Part shown: positions 25,128 to 33,243 of the stretch, piece by piece | Numbering within the stretch: the stretch's first letter is position 1 | Layout: the number at the start of each line of letters is the position of its first letter | DNA from: DATBGO01 sp963840095 | Lineage (GTDB): Bacteria > Actinomycetota > Actinomycetes > Streptosporangiales > Streptosporangiaceae | Length of the DNA stretch: 64,000 nt | Assembly: GCA_963840095.1 (NCBI GenBank) | Contig: CAWIXN010000012.1 | Location: 1 to 64,000 of the forward strand | Direction of reading: 5' to 3' | Notes under the pieces: model-generated | Told to the model about the DNA's origin: nothing | What the model saw: only the letters and a program-made list of their open reading frames with translations | The model's database searches: none | Translations under genes and position numbers: made by a program

Positions 25128-28100
25128 CTGATCTGACCGCGCGGATCGCGCAGCTATCCCCGCAGCAGCGCGCCAAGCTGGCCGCCCTGCTCAGGCAGTC
25201 AGCCACCGGAGCCGGGCGCGCACCGGCGACATCCGGTGGCATAGTGCCCGTGCCGCGCAGCGGCGACAGCCGCCCGCTGTCGTTCACCCAGGAGCGCATC
25301 TGGTTCCTCGAGCAGTTCGACCCGGGCACGGCGTTCCACAACATGTCCGGGGTGGCTCGCATCCCGCTGCGCGTGGACCCCGATATCTTCACCGAGTGCA
25401 TCGGCCAGGTGGTCGCCCGGCATGAGATCCTCCGGACCAGGTTCGTCATGCGCGATGGCGAGCCCGCCGGGATCGTCGCTGACCAGGTCACCGTCCCGGT
25501 GCGGGTGCTCGCCGAGTTGCCCGCCGCCGAGCGGGACCGGCTGTTCCAGCAGGACGCCATGCGCCCGTTCGACCTGCGGGCAGCGCCGCTGCTGCGGGTG
25601 ACGATCGCGCCGGACGCTGGCGATGACACCTTAGTCCAGCTAACGATGCACCACATCGTGTCGGACGGGTACTCGACCAGCGTATTCTTCCGTGAGCTCG
25701 GCGAGCTGTACCGGCTCCGGCTGGCCGGCATCCAGGCTGGGCTGCCACCGCTGCCGTTCCAGTTCGCCGACGTGGCGACCTGGGAGCGGCAGCAGACCGA
25801 CAGCAAGGCACAGGCGGAGTCCATCAGCTACTGGTCGGGCCACCTCCGTGGCTCGCCGCAGCGGCTCTCCTTGCCGACCGGCCGCCCGCGGCCGGCCCGG
25901 ATGACGCACCGCGGCCGGCGCCTGCACATTGAGCTGGCCGCAGACCTCGCCGAGCAGGTGGGGCCGCTGAGCCGACGCCTCGGAGTCACCCCATTCGTCA
26001 CGATGCTGGCGGCGTTCGTCGTCACGCTGTCCAGGTACGCGGCGCAGGACGATCTCATCGTCGGCATACCGGTGGCCAACCGGGAGCAGCGCGGCGTCGA
26101 GCAGCTCATCGGCCCGTTCCTCAACACGCTCGCGCTGCGGTTCGATCTCGGCGGCGGGCCCACCTTCGCCGAGCTGAGCCAGCAGGTCAACCGGACGTTC
26201 CTGGCGGGCCTCGAGCACCAGGAGGTCCCGTTCGAGCGGGTGCTGCGTGAGGTGCAATATAGCCGCGACCCGAGCCGGAGCCCCCTCTTCCAGGTCGTCT
26301 TCAACTTCCAGGCCGATCAGTCAGCGGCCGGCACGCGGCTGCATGACCTGCACAACGGCGGCGCGGATTTCGACCTGCTGCTTGACATCGTCAGCGGTGC
26401 CGACGGCATGATCGCGCACATTGACTACTACGCCGACGTCTATGACGAGGCGAGCGTGGCCCGGTTCGCCGACGGCTACCGCGCGGTGCTGCGGGGCGCC
26501 GCGAGCAGCGCCGGGGTACCGGTCACCGAACTCCCGCTGATGCCGGCCGGTGCATACGAGGACATCGCCGCACAGGCATCCGGAACCGCGATGGCCTACG
26601 ACAAGGAATGCTGTGCGGACGAACTCGTCCTCGGGCAGGCCCGCGACGATCCCGGCCGGGTGGCGCTCATCGAGGGCGATCGCGCGATCACCTACGGCGA
26701 AGTCTGCGCCCGCTCCGCGGCCGTGGCCGCCGAGCTGCGGAGGCGGGTGGCGGTACCGGCGGCGCACGTGGCGATCTGCCTGCCCCGTTCGGCCGACATG
26801 ACCGTCGCGATCCTCGGCGTGCTCCGGGCAGGTTTCAGCTACATACCGCTCGATCCGGAATACCCCGCTGCCCGGCTCGCCTTCATTTGCCAGGACGCCG
26901 ACGTCGCCGCGGTGGTGACCCGTCGCGACCTCGGTGACGTAATCCCGCCGGCCGACGTGCCGACGGTCTACCTGGACGAGTACCCGCTATGCCCGGATGA
27001 GGCGAGCGCCGGCGCCCGGGCATCGGCCGATGAGTGCGCGTACACGATCTACACCTCTGGCTCGACCGGCCAGCCCAAGGGCGTTCAGGTCTCGCACCGC
27101 AATATCGTCAATTTCCTGCAGTCGATGCGCGAGTGCCCCGGGCTCGGGCCGCAGGACGTCCTGCTGGCGGTGACGAGCCCGTCGTTCGACATTGCCGTGC
27201 TCGAGATGCTCCTGCCGCTCGTCGTCGGCGCCCGGGCCGTGATCGCCACGCAAGCGGACGTCTCGGACGGCCAGCGCCTCGCCGAACTGCTCGAGGCGCA
27301 TCAGGTGACCGTCATGCAGGCAACCCCCGCGACCTGGCAGCTCATGCTGGAGAGCGGCTGGCGAGGTCGCCCTGGCCTGCGGGCGATGTGCGGCGGCGAG
27401 GCCTTCCCGCTGGCCCTCGCGGGCGCGCTGCTGGCCAAGTGCGGCGAAGTGTGGAACCTGTACGGACCGACCGAGACGACGATCTGGTCGACGATCCACC
27501 TGGTCACCCCCGGTGACCTGTCCGGTGGCACGATCCCGATCGGCCGGCCGATCGCCAACACCACAGCGTTCGTTCTCGACGCGGGCCTGGGCCCGGTCCC
27601 GGTAGGCGTCCTCGGCGAGCTCTGCCTCGGCGGCGACGGCGTCTGTCTTGGCTACTACAAGCGCCCGGACCTCACGGCAGCCAGCTTCGTGCTACCGCCG
27701 TTCCTCGCCGGGCAGCGCATCTACCGGACCGGGGATCTCGTGCGGGCCCGCGCGGACGGGACGCTTGACTTCGCCGGCCGCAGCGATCATCAGGTGAAGA
27801 TCCGTGGCTTCCGGATCGAGCTCGGCGAGATCGAGGCGGTACTCGGTTCGCATCCGCGGGTGGCCCGCGTCGTGGCGGTGGCCGCGGAGAGCCCGGCCGC
27901 CGATAAGTCGATCATCGCGTACGTCGAACTGTCCGCGCCGCCGCCCGCGGGGGGCGAGGCCGAGCCTTCGCAGGCTGGTGAGGGCGCGATCTCGGGGGCC
28001 GAGCTGCAGGCCTTCGCCAGCAAGCGGCTGCCGGATTACATGGTTCCGGCGCGGATCGTCATCCTCGCCGAGTTCCCCCTCACGCCCAACGGCAAGATTG

Positions 28101-29407
28101 ATCGCAATAACCTCCCCACCGCGGACCTGCAGACGCAGGCCGGGTCGGGCCAGGCCACCACGCCAGACTTCGTCGCCCCGCGCACCGAGACCGAGCAGAC
28201 CATCGCGGCGATCTGGCAGGACCTGCTCGGACTGCCCGAGGTGGGCGTGCAGAACAGCTTCTTCGAGCTTGGCGGGCATTCCCTGCTGGCCACCAAGCTC
28301 ATCTTCCGGATCCGCGAGGTCCTCGGCACCGATCTGCCGCTGAATGCCCTGTTCGAGAGCGAGCCCACCGTGGCCAGGCTCGCCGAGCTAGTGACCGAGG
28401 GAGCCGGCGCCGCCGCCGACGATGACAGCGGTCTGGACCTGGTGGCGGAAGCCCGCCTGGCTGATGACATCCGTCCCGCGCCCGGGGCGCACGTACACTC
28501 GGTCCGGCATCCTCAGCACATCTTCCTCACCGGGGCGACCGGCTTCGTTGGCGCCTTCCTGCTCGCCGAGTTGCTGCGGACCACCAAGGCAATGGTCTTC
28601 TGCCTGGTCCGCGCGGTCTCTGCCGCGGAGGGTCAGGAACGGATCCGTGACGCCATGACGGAGTTCGGAATCTGGGAACCGGCGCTGAAGGAGCGCATCA
28701 TCCCGGTGCTCGGCTCGCTGACCCGGGACCGCCTCGGGCTCACCCCGCCGCAGTGGCAGCACCTGGCCGCGATGACCGACGTCATCTACCACTGCGGAGC
28801 CGAGGTGAACTTCCTCCAGAAGTACCCGGCCCTCAAGCCCGCCAACGTGCTCGGTACCGAGGAGATACTCCGGCTGGCCTGTGACGGCTCGGTCAAGCCC
28901 GTGCACTTCGTCTCCACGATCTACGTCTTCTCGCGGTTCAGCTACCCGCCCGGAACCGATTTCACGGAGGACATGGAGCCGATCCATGACCTGGCCTACA
29001 CATTCGGCTACACGCAGAGCAAGTGGGTCAGCGAGCAGAAGGTCGTCGAAGGCCGGCCGCCGGGGCTTGCCCGTCTACATCTACCGGCTGGGCCGGGTCG
29101 CCGGGGACAGCAAGACCGGCGCCTGCCAGACATACGACTTCGTGTGGCAGGTCACGAAGGTGGGAATCGAGATGGCCGCCGCGCCGATCATGGACATGAC
29201 GCTGGACGTGACGCCGGTCGATTACATCGTCAGCGCGCTGGCTCACCTGTCCCGGCAGCCGGAGCTGCAGGGCAGGGCGTTCCACATGGTCTCGCCTCAG
29301 CAGGTCACCGAGGAAGAGTTCGTGACCTGGCTCGAGCGTTACGGGTACCACGGCGACCGGCTCACCTTCGACGAGTGGTGCCAGCGGGTGATCAAGCGCG
29401 CCGGTGA
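25124..29407 (+). CDS. Non-ribosomal peptide synthetase C-A-PCP-R (C-terminus frameshifted)
   Basis: One NRPS module. A short N-terminal helix (TARIAQLSPQQRAKLAALLR) resembles a docking element. The condensation domain follows (HHIVSDG with His176-His177, active). The adenylation domain has YTSGSTGQPKG, YGPTETTIW, GELCLGG, YRTGDL and NGKIDRNN. Hand alignment to GrsA gives the ten-residue code D-I-L-Q-M-G-L-I-W-K, one residue from the published glycine code DILQLGLIWK. The PCP has Ser1053 in LGGHSLL. A thioester-reductase domain begins near residue 1125: LTGATGFVGAFLLAELL, then YHCGAEVNFLQKY and YTQSKWVSEQ (Tyr-x-x-x-Lys). At about 29051-29064 one extra base shifts the frame, so residues after EGR are spurious. 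The reductase implies release as an aldehyde or alcohol. Confidence 0.92.
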   Translation: MTDLTARIAQLSPQQRAKLAALLRQSATGAGRAPATSGGIVPVPRSGDSRPLSFTQERIWFLEQFDPGTAFHNMSGVARIPLRVDPDIFTECIGQVVARHEILRTRFVMRDGEPAGIVADQVTVPVRVLAELPAAERDRLFQQDAMRPFDLRAAPLLRVTIAPDAGDDTLVQLTMHHIVSDGYSTSVFFRELGELYRLRLAGIQAGLPPLPFQFADVATWERQQTDSKAQAESISYWSGHLRGSPQRLSLPTGRPRPARMTHRGRRLHIELAADLAEQVGPLSRRLGVTPFVTMLAAFVVTLSRYAAQDDLIVGIPVANREQRGVEQLIGPFLNTLALRFDLGGGPTFAELSQQVNRTFLAGLEHQEVPFERVLREVQYSRDPSRSPLFQVVFNFQADQSAAGTRLHDLHNGGADFDLLLDIVSGADGMIAHIDYYADVYDEASVARFADGYRAVLRGAASSAGVPVTELPLMPAGAYEDIAAQASGTAMAYDKECCADELVLGQARDDPGRVALIEGDRAITYGEVCARSAAVAAELRRRVAVPAAHVAICLPRSADMTVAILGVLRAGFSYIPLDPEYPAARLAFICQDADVAAVVTRRDLGDVIPPADVPTVYLDEYPLCPDEASAGARASADECAYTIYTSGSTGQPKGVQVSHRNIVNFLQSMRECPGLGPQDVLLAVTSPSFDIAVLEMLLPLVVGARAVIATQADVSDGQRLAELLEAHQVTVMQATPATWQLMLESGWRGRPGLRAMCGGEAFPLALAGALLAKCGEVWNLYGPTETTIWSTIHLVTPGDLSGGTIPIGRPIANTTAFVLDAGLGPVPVGVLGELCLGGDGVCLGYYKRPDLTAASFVLPPFLAGQRIYRTGDLVRARADGTLDFAGRSDHQVKIRGFRIELGEIEAVLGSHPRVARVVAVAAESPAADKSIIAYVELSAPPPAGGEAEPSQAGEGAISGAELQAFASKRLPDYMVPARIVILAEFPLTPNGKIDRNNLPTADLQTQAGSGQATTPDFVAPRTETEQTIAAIWQDLLGLPEVGVQNSFFELGGHSLLATKLIFRIREVLGTDLPLNALFESEPTVARLAELVTEGAGAAADDDSGLDLVAEARLADDIRPAPGAHVHSVRHPQHIFLTGATGFVGAFLLAELLRTTKAMVFCLVRAVSAAEGQERIRDAMTEFGIWEPALKERIIPVLGSLTRDRLGLTPPQWQHLAAMTDVIYHCGAEVNFLQKYPALKPANVLGTEEILRLACDGSVKPVHFVSTIYVFSRFSYPPGTDFTEDMEPIHDLAYTFGYTQSKWVSEQKVVEGRPPGLARLHLPAGPGRRGQQDRRLPDIRLRVAGHEGGNRDGRRADHGHDAGRDAGRLHRQRAGSPVPAAGAAGQGVPHGLASAGHRGRVRDLARALRVPRRPAHLRRVVPAGDQARR

Positions 29408-29693
29408 GCTTACCGACCAGACGGCCGGCGCGCTGGCGCCGTTCCTGTCGGGCACGCTGCCGCTGGACCGGATCCCGGCCGCGCACTTCGATCAGAGCAA
29501 CGTGCAGCGCGGGCTGGCCGGCAGCGGGATCAGCTGCCCACCCATGGATGAGAACCTGCTCCGCACGTACCTGGACTATTTCCGGGAGAGCGGGTACCTG
29601 CCGCCGCCGCCCGAGCCAGCCCTTGCGGTCGCCTTACCGGCAGATACCACGTACTCAGACGCCGCACCGGTGGTCGGAGAGGTTGAGCGATGA
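29061..29693 (+). CDS. NRPS reductase domain, C-terminal part in shifted frame
   Basis: The reductase domain resumes in the neighbouring frame as RGLPVYIYRLGRVAGDSKTG and continues through DVTPVDYIVSALAHLSRQPE and GRAFHMVSPQQVTEEEFVTW to a natural TGA at 29691-29693. This is the substrate-binding half of an extended SDR of the carboxylic-acid or thioester reductase type. The sequence is intact and typical, so the module is probably functional once the single-base shift at 29051-29064 is corrected. The TGA overlaps the ATG of the oxidoreductase gene. The start given here is the approximate resumption point, not a translation start. Confidence 0.8.
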   Translation, partial: RGLPVYIYRLGRVAGDSKTGACQTYDFVWQVTKVGIEMAAAPIMDMTLDVTPVDYIVSALAHLSRQPELQGRAFHMVSPQQVTEEEFVTWLERYGYHGDRLTFDEWCQRVIKRAGELTDQTAGALAPFLSGTLPLDRIPAAHFDQSNVQRGLAGSGISCPPMDENLLRTYLDYFRESGYLPPPPEPALAVALPADTTYSDAAPVVGEVER

Positions 29694-30673
29694 AGGCAGC
29701 CCGCATTCACGAGACCGGCGGTCCCGAGGTGCTCGTGGTCGAGGAGGTCGACGTCCCGGTCCCTGGACCGGGCCAGGTCCTCATCCGGGTCGGCGTGGCC
29801 GGGGTGAACTTCACCGACGTGATGGCCCGGCAGGGTGTGTACATCAGCTCCAGCGCCGCGCTGGAGCTGCCGGCCACTCTCGGCACCGAGGTCGCCGGCG
29901 TCGTGGCCGGCGTTGGCCCGGGGGTACCCGACGACATGGTCGGCAGGCGGGTCATCGCCTTCGTGCGCGGCGGATACGCCGAGTACGCGATCGCGCAGCC
30001 AGGACTGCTCACCGAACTGCCGCCCGGCGTTGACCTGGCCGAGGCGACCTCGTTCCTGGTCCAGGGGGTCACCGCCTGGCAGCTGCTCAGGGACTGCGGG
30101 CGGATGAAGCCCACGGAGTCTGTCCTCGTGCATTCGGCGGCGGGCGGCGTCGGCACCGTCGCCGTCCAGCTCGCCAGGGCGTTCGGCGCGTCCACCGTCA
30201 TAGCGGCGGCCGGCTCGGTCGACAAGCGGAAGCTCGCCGCTGAGCTCGGGGCTGACGTCGCGGTGGACTACACCCTGCCCGACTGGGCTGACACGGTGCT
30301 CGCGTCGACCGGCGGGCGCGGCGTGGACATCGTTCTCGACGCCGTCGGCGGAGACATCGGCGAGCAGAGCCTCACCTGCCTGGCGCCGTTTGGCAGGCTC
30401 GTCGTCTACGGCGTGTCGAGCAGTCGGCTCTCGGCGTTCTCCGGGTCACAGCTGATGCACAAGAACCAGTCGGTGACCGGCTACTGGCTGACCGGGCGCA
30501 TGGCACAGGACAGCCAATCGATCAGGACCATCCTGGCGGGCATGCTCAAGCTGGCTGGAGCCGGCCAGCTCCGGGGAGTTGTCAGGCATGCGTTCCCGCT
30601 GGAAGGCGCCGCCGACGCGCACCGGGCCATCAGCGGCCGCCGCACCGTTGGCAAGGTCGTACTGACCACATAG
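29690..30673 (+). CDS. MDR-superfamily quinone oxidoreductase / possible trans-enoylreductase
   Basis: A 327-residue zinc-free medium-chain dehydrogenase/reductase. It has GVAGVNFTDVMARQGVY, LGTEVAGVV, the NADPH-binding segment VLVHSAAGGVGTVAVQLARA and the family end DAHRAISGRRTVGKVVLTT. No catalytic or structural zinc cysteines are present, as in quinone oxidoreductases and PKS enoylreductases. The start overlaps the NRPS stop (ATGA). Because the PKS module has DH and KR but no ER, this enzyme could act in trans as an enoylreductase; reduction of the released aldehyde's conjugate is an alternative. Both are inference. Confidence 0.88.
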   Translation: MKAARIHETGGPEVLVVEEVDVPVPGPGQVLIRVGVAGVNFTDVMARQGVYISSSAALELPATLGTEVAGVVAGVGPGVPDDMVGRRVIAFVRGGYAEYAIAQPGLLTELPPGVDLAEATSFLVQGVTAWQLLRDCGRMKPTESVLVHSAAGGVGTVAVQLARAFGASTVIAAAGSVDKRKLAAELGADVAVDYTLPDWADTVLASTGGRGVDIVLDAVGGDIGEQSLTCLAPFGRLVVYGVSSSRLSAFSGSQLMHKNQSVTGYWLTGRMAQDSQSIRTILAGMLKLAGAGQLRGVVRHAFPLEGAADAHRAISGRRTVGKVVLTT

Positions 30674-30684
30674 GAGAGACCGCA

Positions 30685-31632
30685 ATGAACGTGCTGATCT
30701 GCGGGGCAGGCATCATCGGCCAGATCTACGGCGGCCGGCTGGCGCAGGCCGGTCAAGCCGTCACGTTGCTCGCCCGCGGTGCCGCGGCCCAGTCGCTGGC
30801 CTCCCGCGGGGTTGCCCTGCGCAAGGACGGGGAATCCTCCTCGGACCTGCGGCTCCCCGTGGTCACCGAGATTCCGCGCGAAACCACGTTCGACGTCATC
30901 TTCGTGACCGTCCGCCGCGACCAGGTCGAGCAGATCGCGCCGCAGCTCGCGGAGGCGGCCGCCGGCCAGATCGTCTTCATGCTCAACCAGTGCACCGACC
31001 TGGAGCGCCTCCGTGACCGGACCGGGGCCGACCGCACCCTCTTCGCCTTTCCCGGCGTCGGGGGCTACCGGTCCGGCGACGGGACGATCACGTATATGGA
31101 AGTGCAGCAGCAGAACACGACGATCGAACGCGGCGGCGGGCGGGAGCAGCAGGTCGTCGACATGTTGCGGGCCGCGGGATTCGCCGTCGATATCAGCGCC
31201 GACATGGCCGGCTGGCTAGCCACGCACATGGTCTTCGTTACCGCGGTGGGCGCCGCCATTCTCGCCGCGGGCGGGGACAGCGTCGCTCTGGCCGCCGACA
31301 AGGCGCGGGTATCCGACATGGTGGCCGCGGTCGGCGAGGGCTTTCGCGCACTGGCCCGCCAGGGCATCACGGTCACGCCGACACCGCTGCGGGTAATGTT
31401 CACCGTCCTGCCCCGATTCTTTGCGATCCGCTACTGGCAGGGGCAGCTGCGCGGGCCCGTGGGCACGATGGCGATCGCTCCGCACATGCGCAAGACCCGC
31501 GAGACCGAGTTCCCACTGCTGAGCGCCGACGTGCGTCACCTCGTGGCCGGGCACGGGCCGGCTCCGCACCTCGACCGGCTGCTCGACGGTCAGCGCGAGC
31601 CGCACCCGGAGACACGCGCCACGGATCCGTAG
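30685..31632 (+). CDS. Ketopantoate-reductase-like oxidoreductase
   Basis: A 315-residue protein with an N-terminal Rossmann fold (NVLICGAGIIGQIYGGRLAQ) and a C-terminal helical domain of the ApbA/PanE family. GAGIIG binds NADP, and the central VFVTVRRDQVEQIAPQLAEA matches the family. GGAGAG lies 8 nt before the ATG, and the gene starts 11 bp after the oxidoreductase gene. Within this operon it is more likely to be a tailoring reductase for a beta-carbonyl or aldehyde group than a pantothenate enzyme, but the substrate is unknown. Confidence 0.85.
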   Translation: MNVLICGAGIIGQIYGGRLAQAGQAVTLLARGAAAQSLASRGVALRKDGESSSDLRLPVVTEIPRETTFDVIFVTVRRDQVEQIAPQLAEAAAGQIVFMLNQCTDLERLRDRTGADRTLFAFPGVGGYRSGDGTITYMEVQQQNTTIERGGGREQQVVDMLRAAGFAVDISADMAGWLATHMVFVTAVGAAILAAGGDSVALAADKARVSDMVAAVGEGFRALARQGITVTPTPLRVMFTVLPRFFAIRYWQGQLRGPVGTMAIAPHMRKTRETEFPLLSADVRHLVAGHGPAPHLDRLLDGQREPHPETRATDP

Positions 31633-31648
31633 GGAAGAAGGAAGCGTC

Positions 31649-33238
31649 ATGGCCGCGTCAGCGAAAACGGTGATCGACACAGCCGCGCACCGGCGCCGGT
31701 GGCTGATCCTGGCCATCTTGTGCCTGAGCGTGCTGCTCGTCGCCATCGACAACACGATCGTCAACGTGGCCTTGCCCACCCTGAACAGGCGGCTCGGCGC
31801 GACCACAGCCGACCTGCAGTGGATCGTTGACAGCTATACCGTCTGCTTCGCCGGGCTGCTGCTGCTCTTCGGCCACATAGGTGACAGGTTCGGGCGCAAG
31901 CGCATTCTCCAGATCGGTCTCATCCTGTTCGCGCTGGCCTCTTTCTGGGCCGCGCGAGCCACGTCGGTCGATGAGCTCGTCGCCGCCCGCGCGGCCATGG
32001 GCATCGCGGTGGCGTTCGTCTACCCCAGCACGCTCGCGCTGCTGTCCGCCACCTTCAGCATCCGCCAGGAGAAGGCCATCGCCGTCGGTGTCTGGTCGGG
32101 AGTTTCCGGGCTCGCCGTAGCCCTCGGCCCGGTCACCGGCGGCGCACTCCTCGAGCACTTCTGGTGGGGATCCATCTTCATCGTCAATCTCCCCGTCATC
32201 GCCGCGGCCCTCATTCTCGGCCGCGTGTTTCTCCCGGAGTCCAGGGATCCGGCGCCGGGGCGGTTCGACGGCCTCGGCGGGCTGCTGTCCATCGCCGTCG
32301 TCGGCTTGCTCATCTGGACCATCATCGAGGCGCCGGCGCGCGGCTGGACGAGCCGGCTCACGATCACCGGCCTGGCCGGCACTGCGGTCCTGCTGGCCGT
32401 GTTCTGCTGGTGGGAAGGACGTCGCACCGACCCGCTGCTGGACATCAGCTTCTTCCGCAACGCGCGGTTCTCGGCCGGCAGCGCGACGATCTCGATGGCG
32501 TTCTTCGGCCTCTACGGCTTCATCTTCATGATCACGATGTATTTCCAGCTTGTCCGGGGGTACGGCACCCTCAAGGCAGGGCTCGCCACGCTGCCCTTCG
32601 CCGCGGTCATGGCCGCGCTGTCGCCGACGGCGATGCTGATCATGAAGAAGACCGGCACGAAGGTGGTCGTCACGGCCGGCATGCTGCTTATGGCGGCCGG
32701 GTTCGGTGTCGTCTCGAGGGCGCCGGTCAACGCCGACTACTGGCGGGTCGTCGTGGTCGCGATGTGCCTCATGGCCGCGGGCCTGGCCCTCTCCACCGGG
32801 CCGGCCACCGACGCGATCCTCGCTTCGTTGCCCGGCGCCAAGGCCGGCGTCGGATCCGCCGTCAACGACACCACGCGCGAACTGGGCGGTGCCCTCGGCG
32901 TGGCCGTCGTCGGATCGGTGCTGAGCTGGTCTTACGCCGCGCATCTGGCCAGCTCGTGGACACGCCTCGGTCTCCCGCCCAGCGTGGTGAAGCTCGGGCA
33001 GGCCTCACTCGGGTCCGCCCTCACGATCAGCCGGCACGCGTCGGGCATTGCCGGGCCAGTGGCCCAGGCGGCGCGCACCTCCTTCATGGCCGGGCTGCAC
33101 GCCGGCTCGCTGACCGTCGCGTGCACGGCATTCCTCGCCGCCATCATGGCGCTGATCTTCCTGCCGCCGCGGGACAAGCCAGAGCCGCCGCAATCCTCGC
33201 AGTCGGGGCTGCCAAGCGACCTGGTGAAGGTGGACTGA
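31649..33238 (+). CDS. DHA2-type MFS exporter of the PKS-NRPS operon
   Basis: A 529-residue, 14-TM drug:H+ antiporter-2 type transporter. It has LLVAIDNTIVNVALPTLNRR in the first helix, GDRFGRKR in loop 2-3 and SGLAVALGPVTGG in helix 5 (motif C). The ATG follows AAGAAGGAAGC. Placed between the tailoring reductase and the stand-alone adenylation gene and in the same direction, it is the probable exporter and self-resistance function for the pathway product. Confidence 0.93.
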   Translation: MAASAKTVIDTAAHRRRWLILAILCLSVLLVAIDNTIVNVALPTLNRRLGATTADLQWIVDSYTVCFAGLLLLFGHIGDRFGRKRILQIGLILFALASFWAARATSVDELVAARAAMGIAVAFVYPSTLALLSATFSIRQEKAIAVGVWSGVSGLAVALGPVTGGALLEHFWWGSIFIVNLPVIAAALILGRVFLPESRDPAPGRFDGLGGLLSIAVVGLLIWTIIEAPARGWTSRLTITGLAGTAVLLAVFCWWEGRRTDPLLDISFFRNARFSAGSATISMAFFGLYGFIFMITMYFQLVRGYGTLKAGLATLPFAAVMAALSPTAMLIMKKTGTKVVVTAGMLLMAAGFGVVSRAPVNADYWRVVVVAMCLMAAGLALSTGPATDAILASLPGAKAGVGSAVNDTTRELGGALGVAVVGSVLSWSYAAHLASSWTRLGLPPSVVKLGQASLGSALTISRHASGIAGPVAQAARTSFMAGLHAGSLTVACTAFLAAIMALIFLPPRDKPEPPQSSQSGLPSDLVKVD

Positions 33239-33243
33239 GCGGC

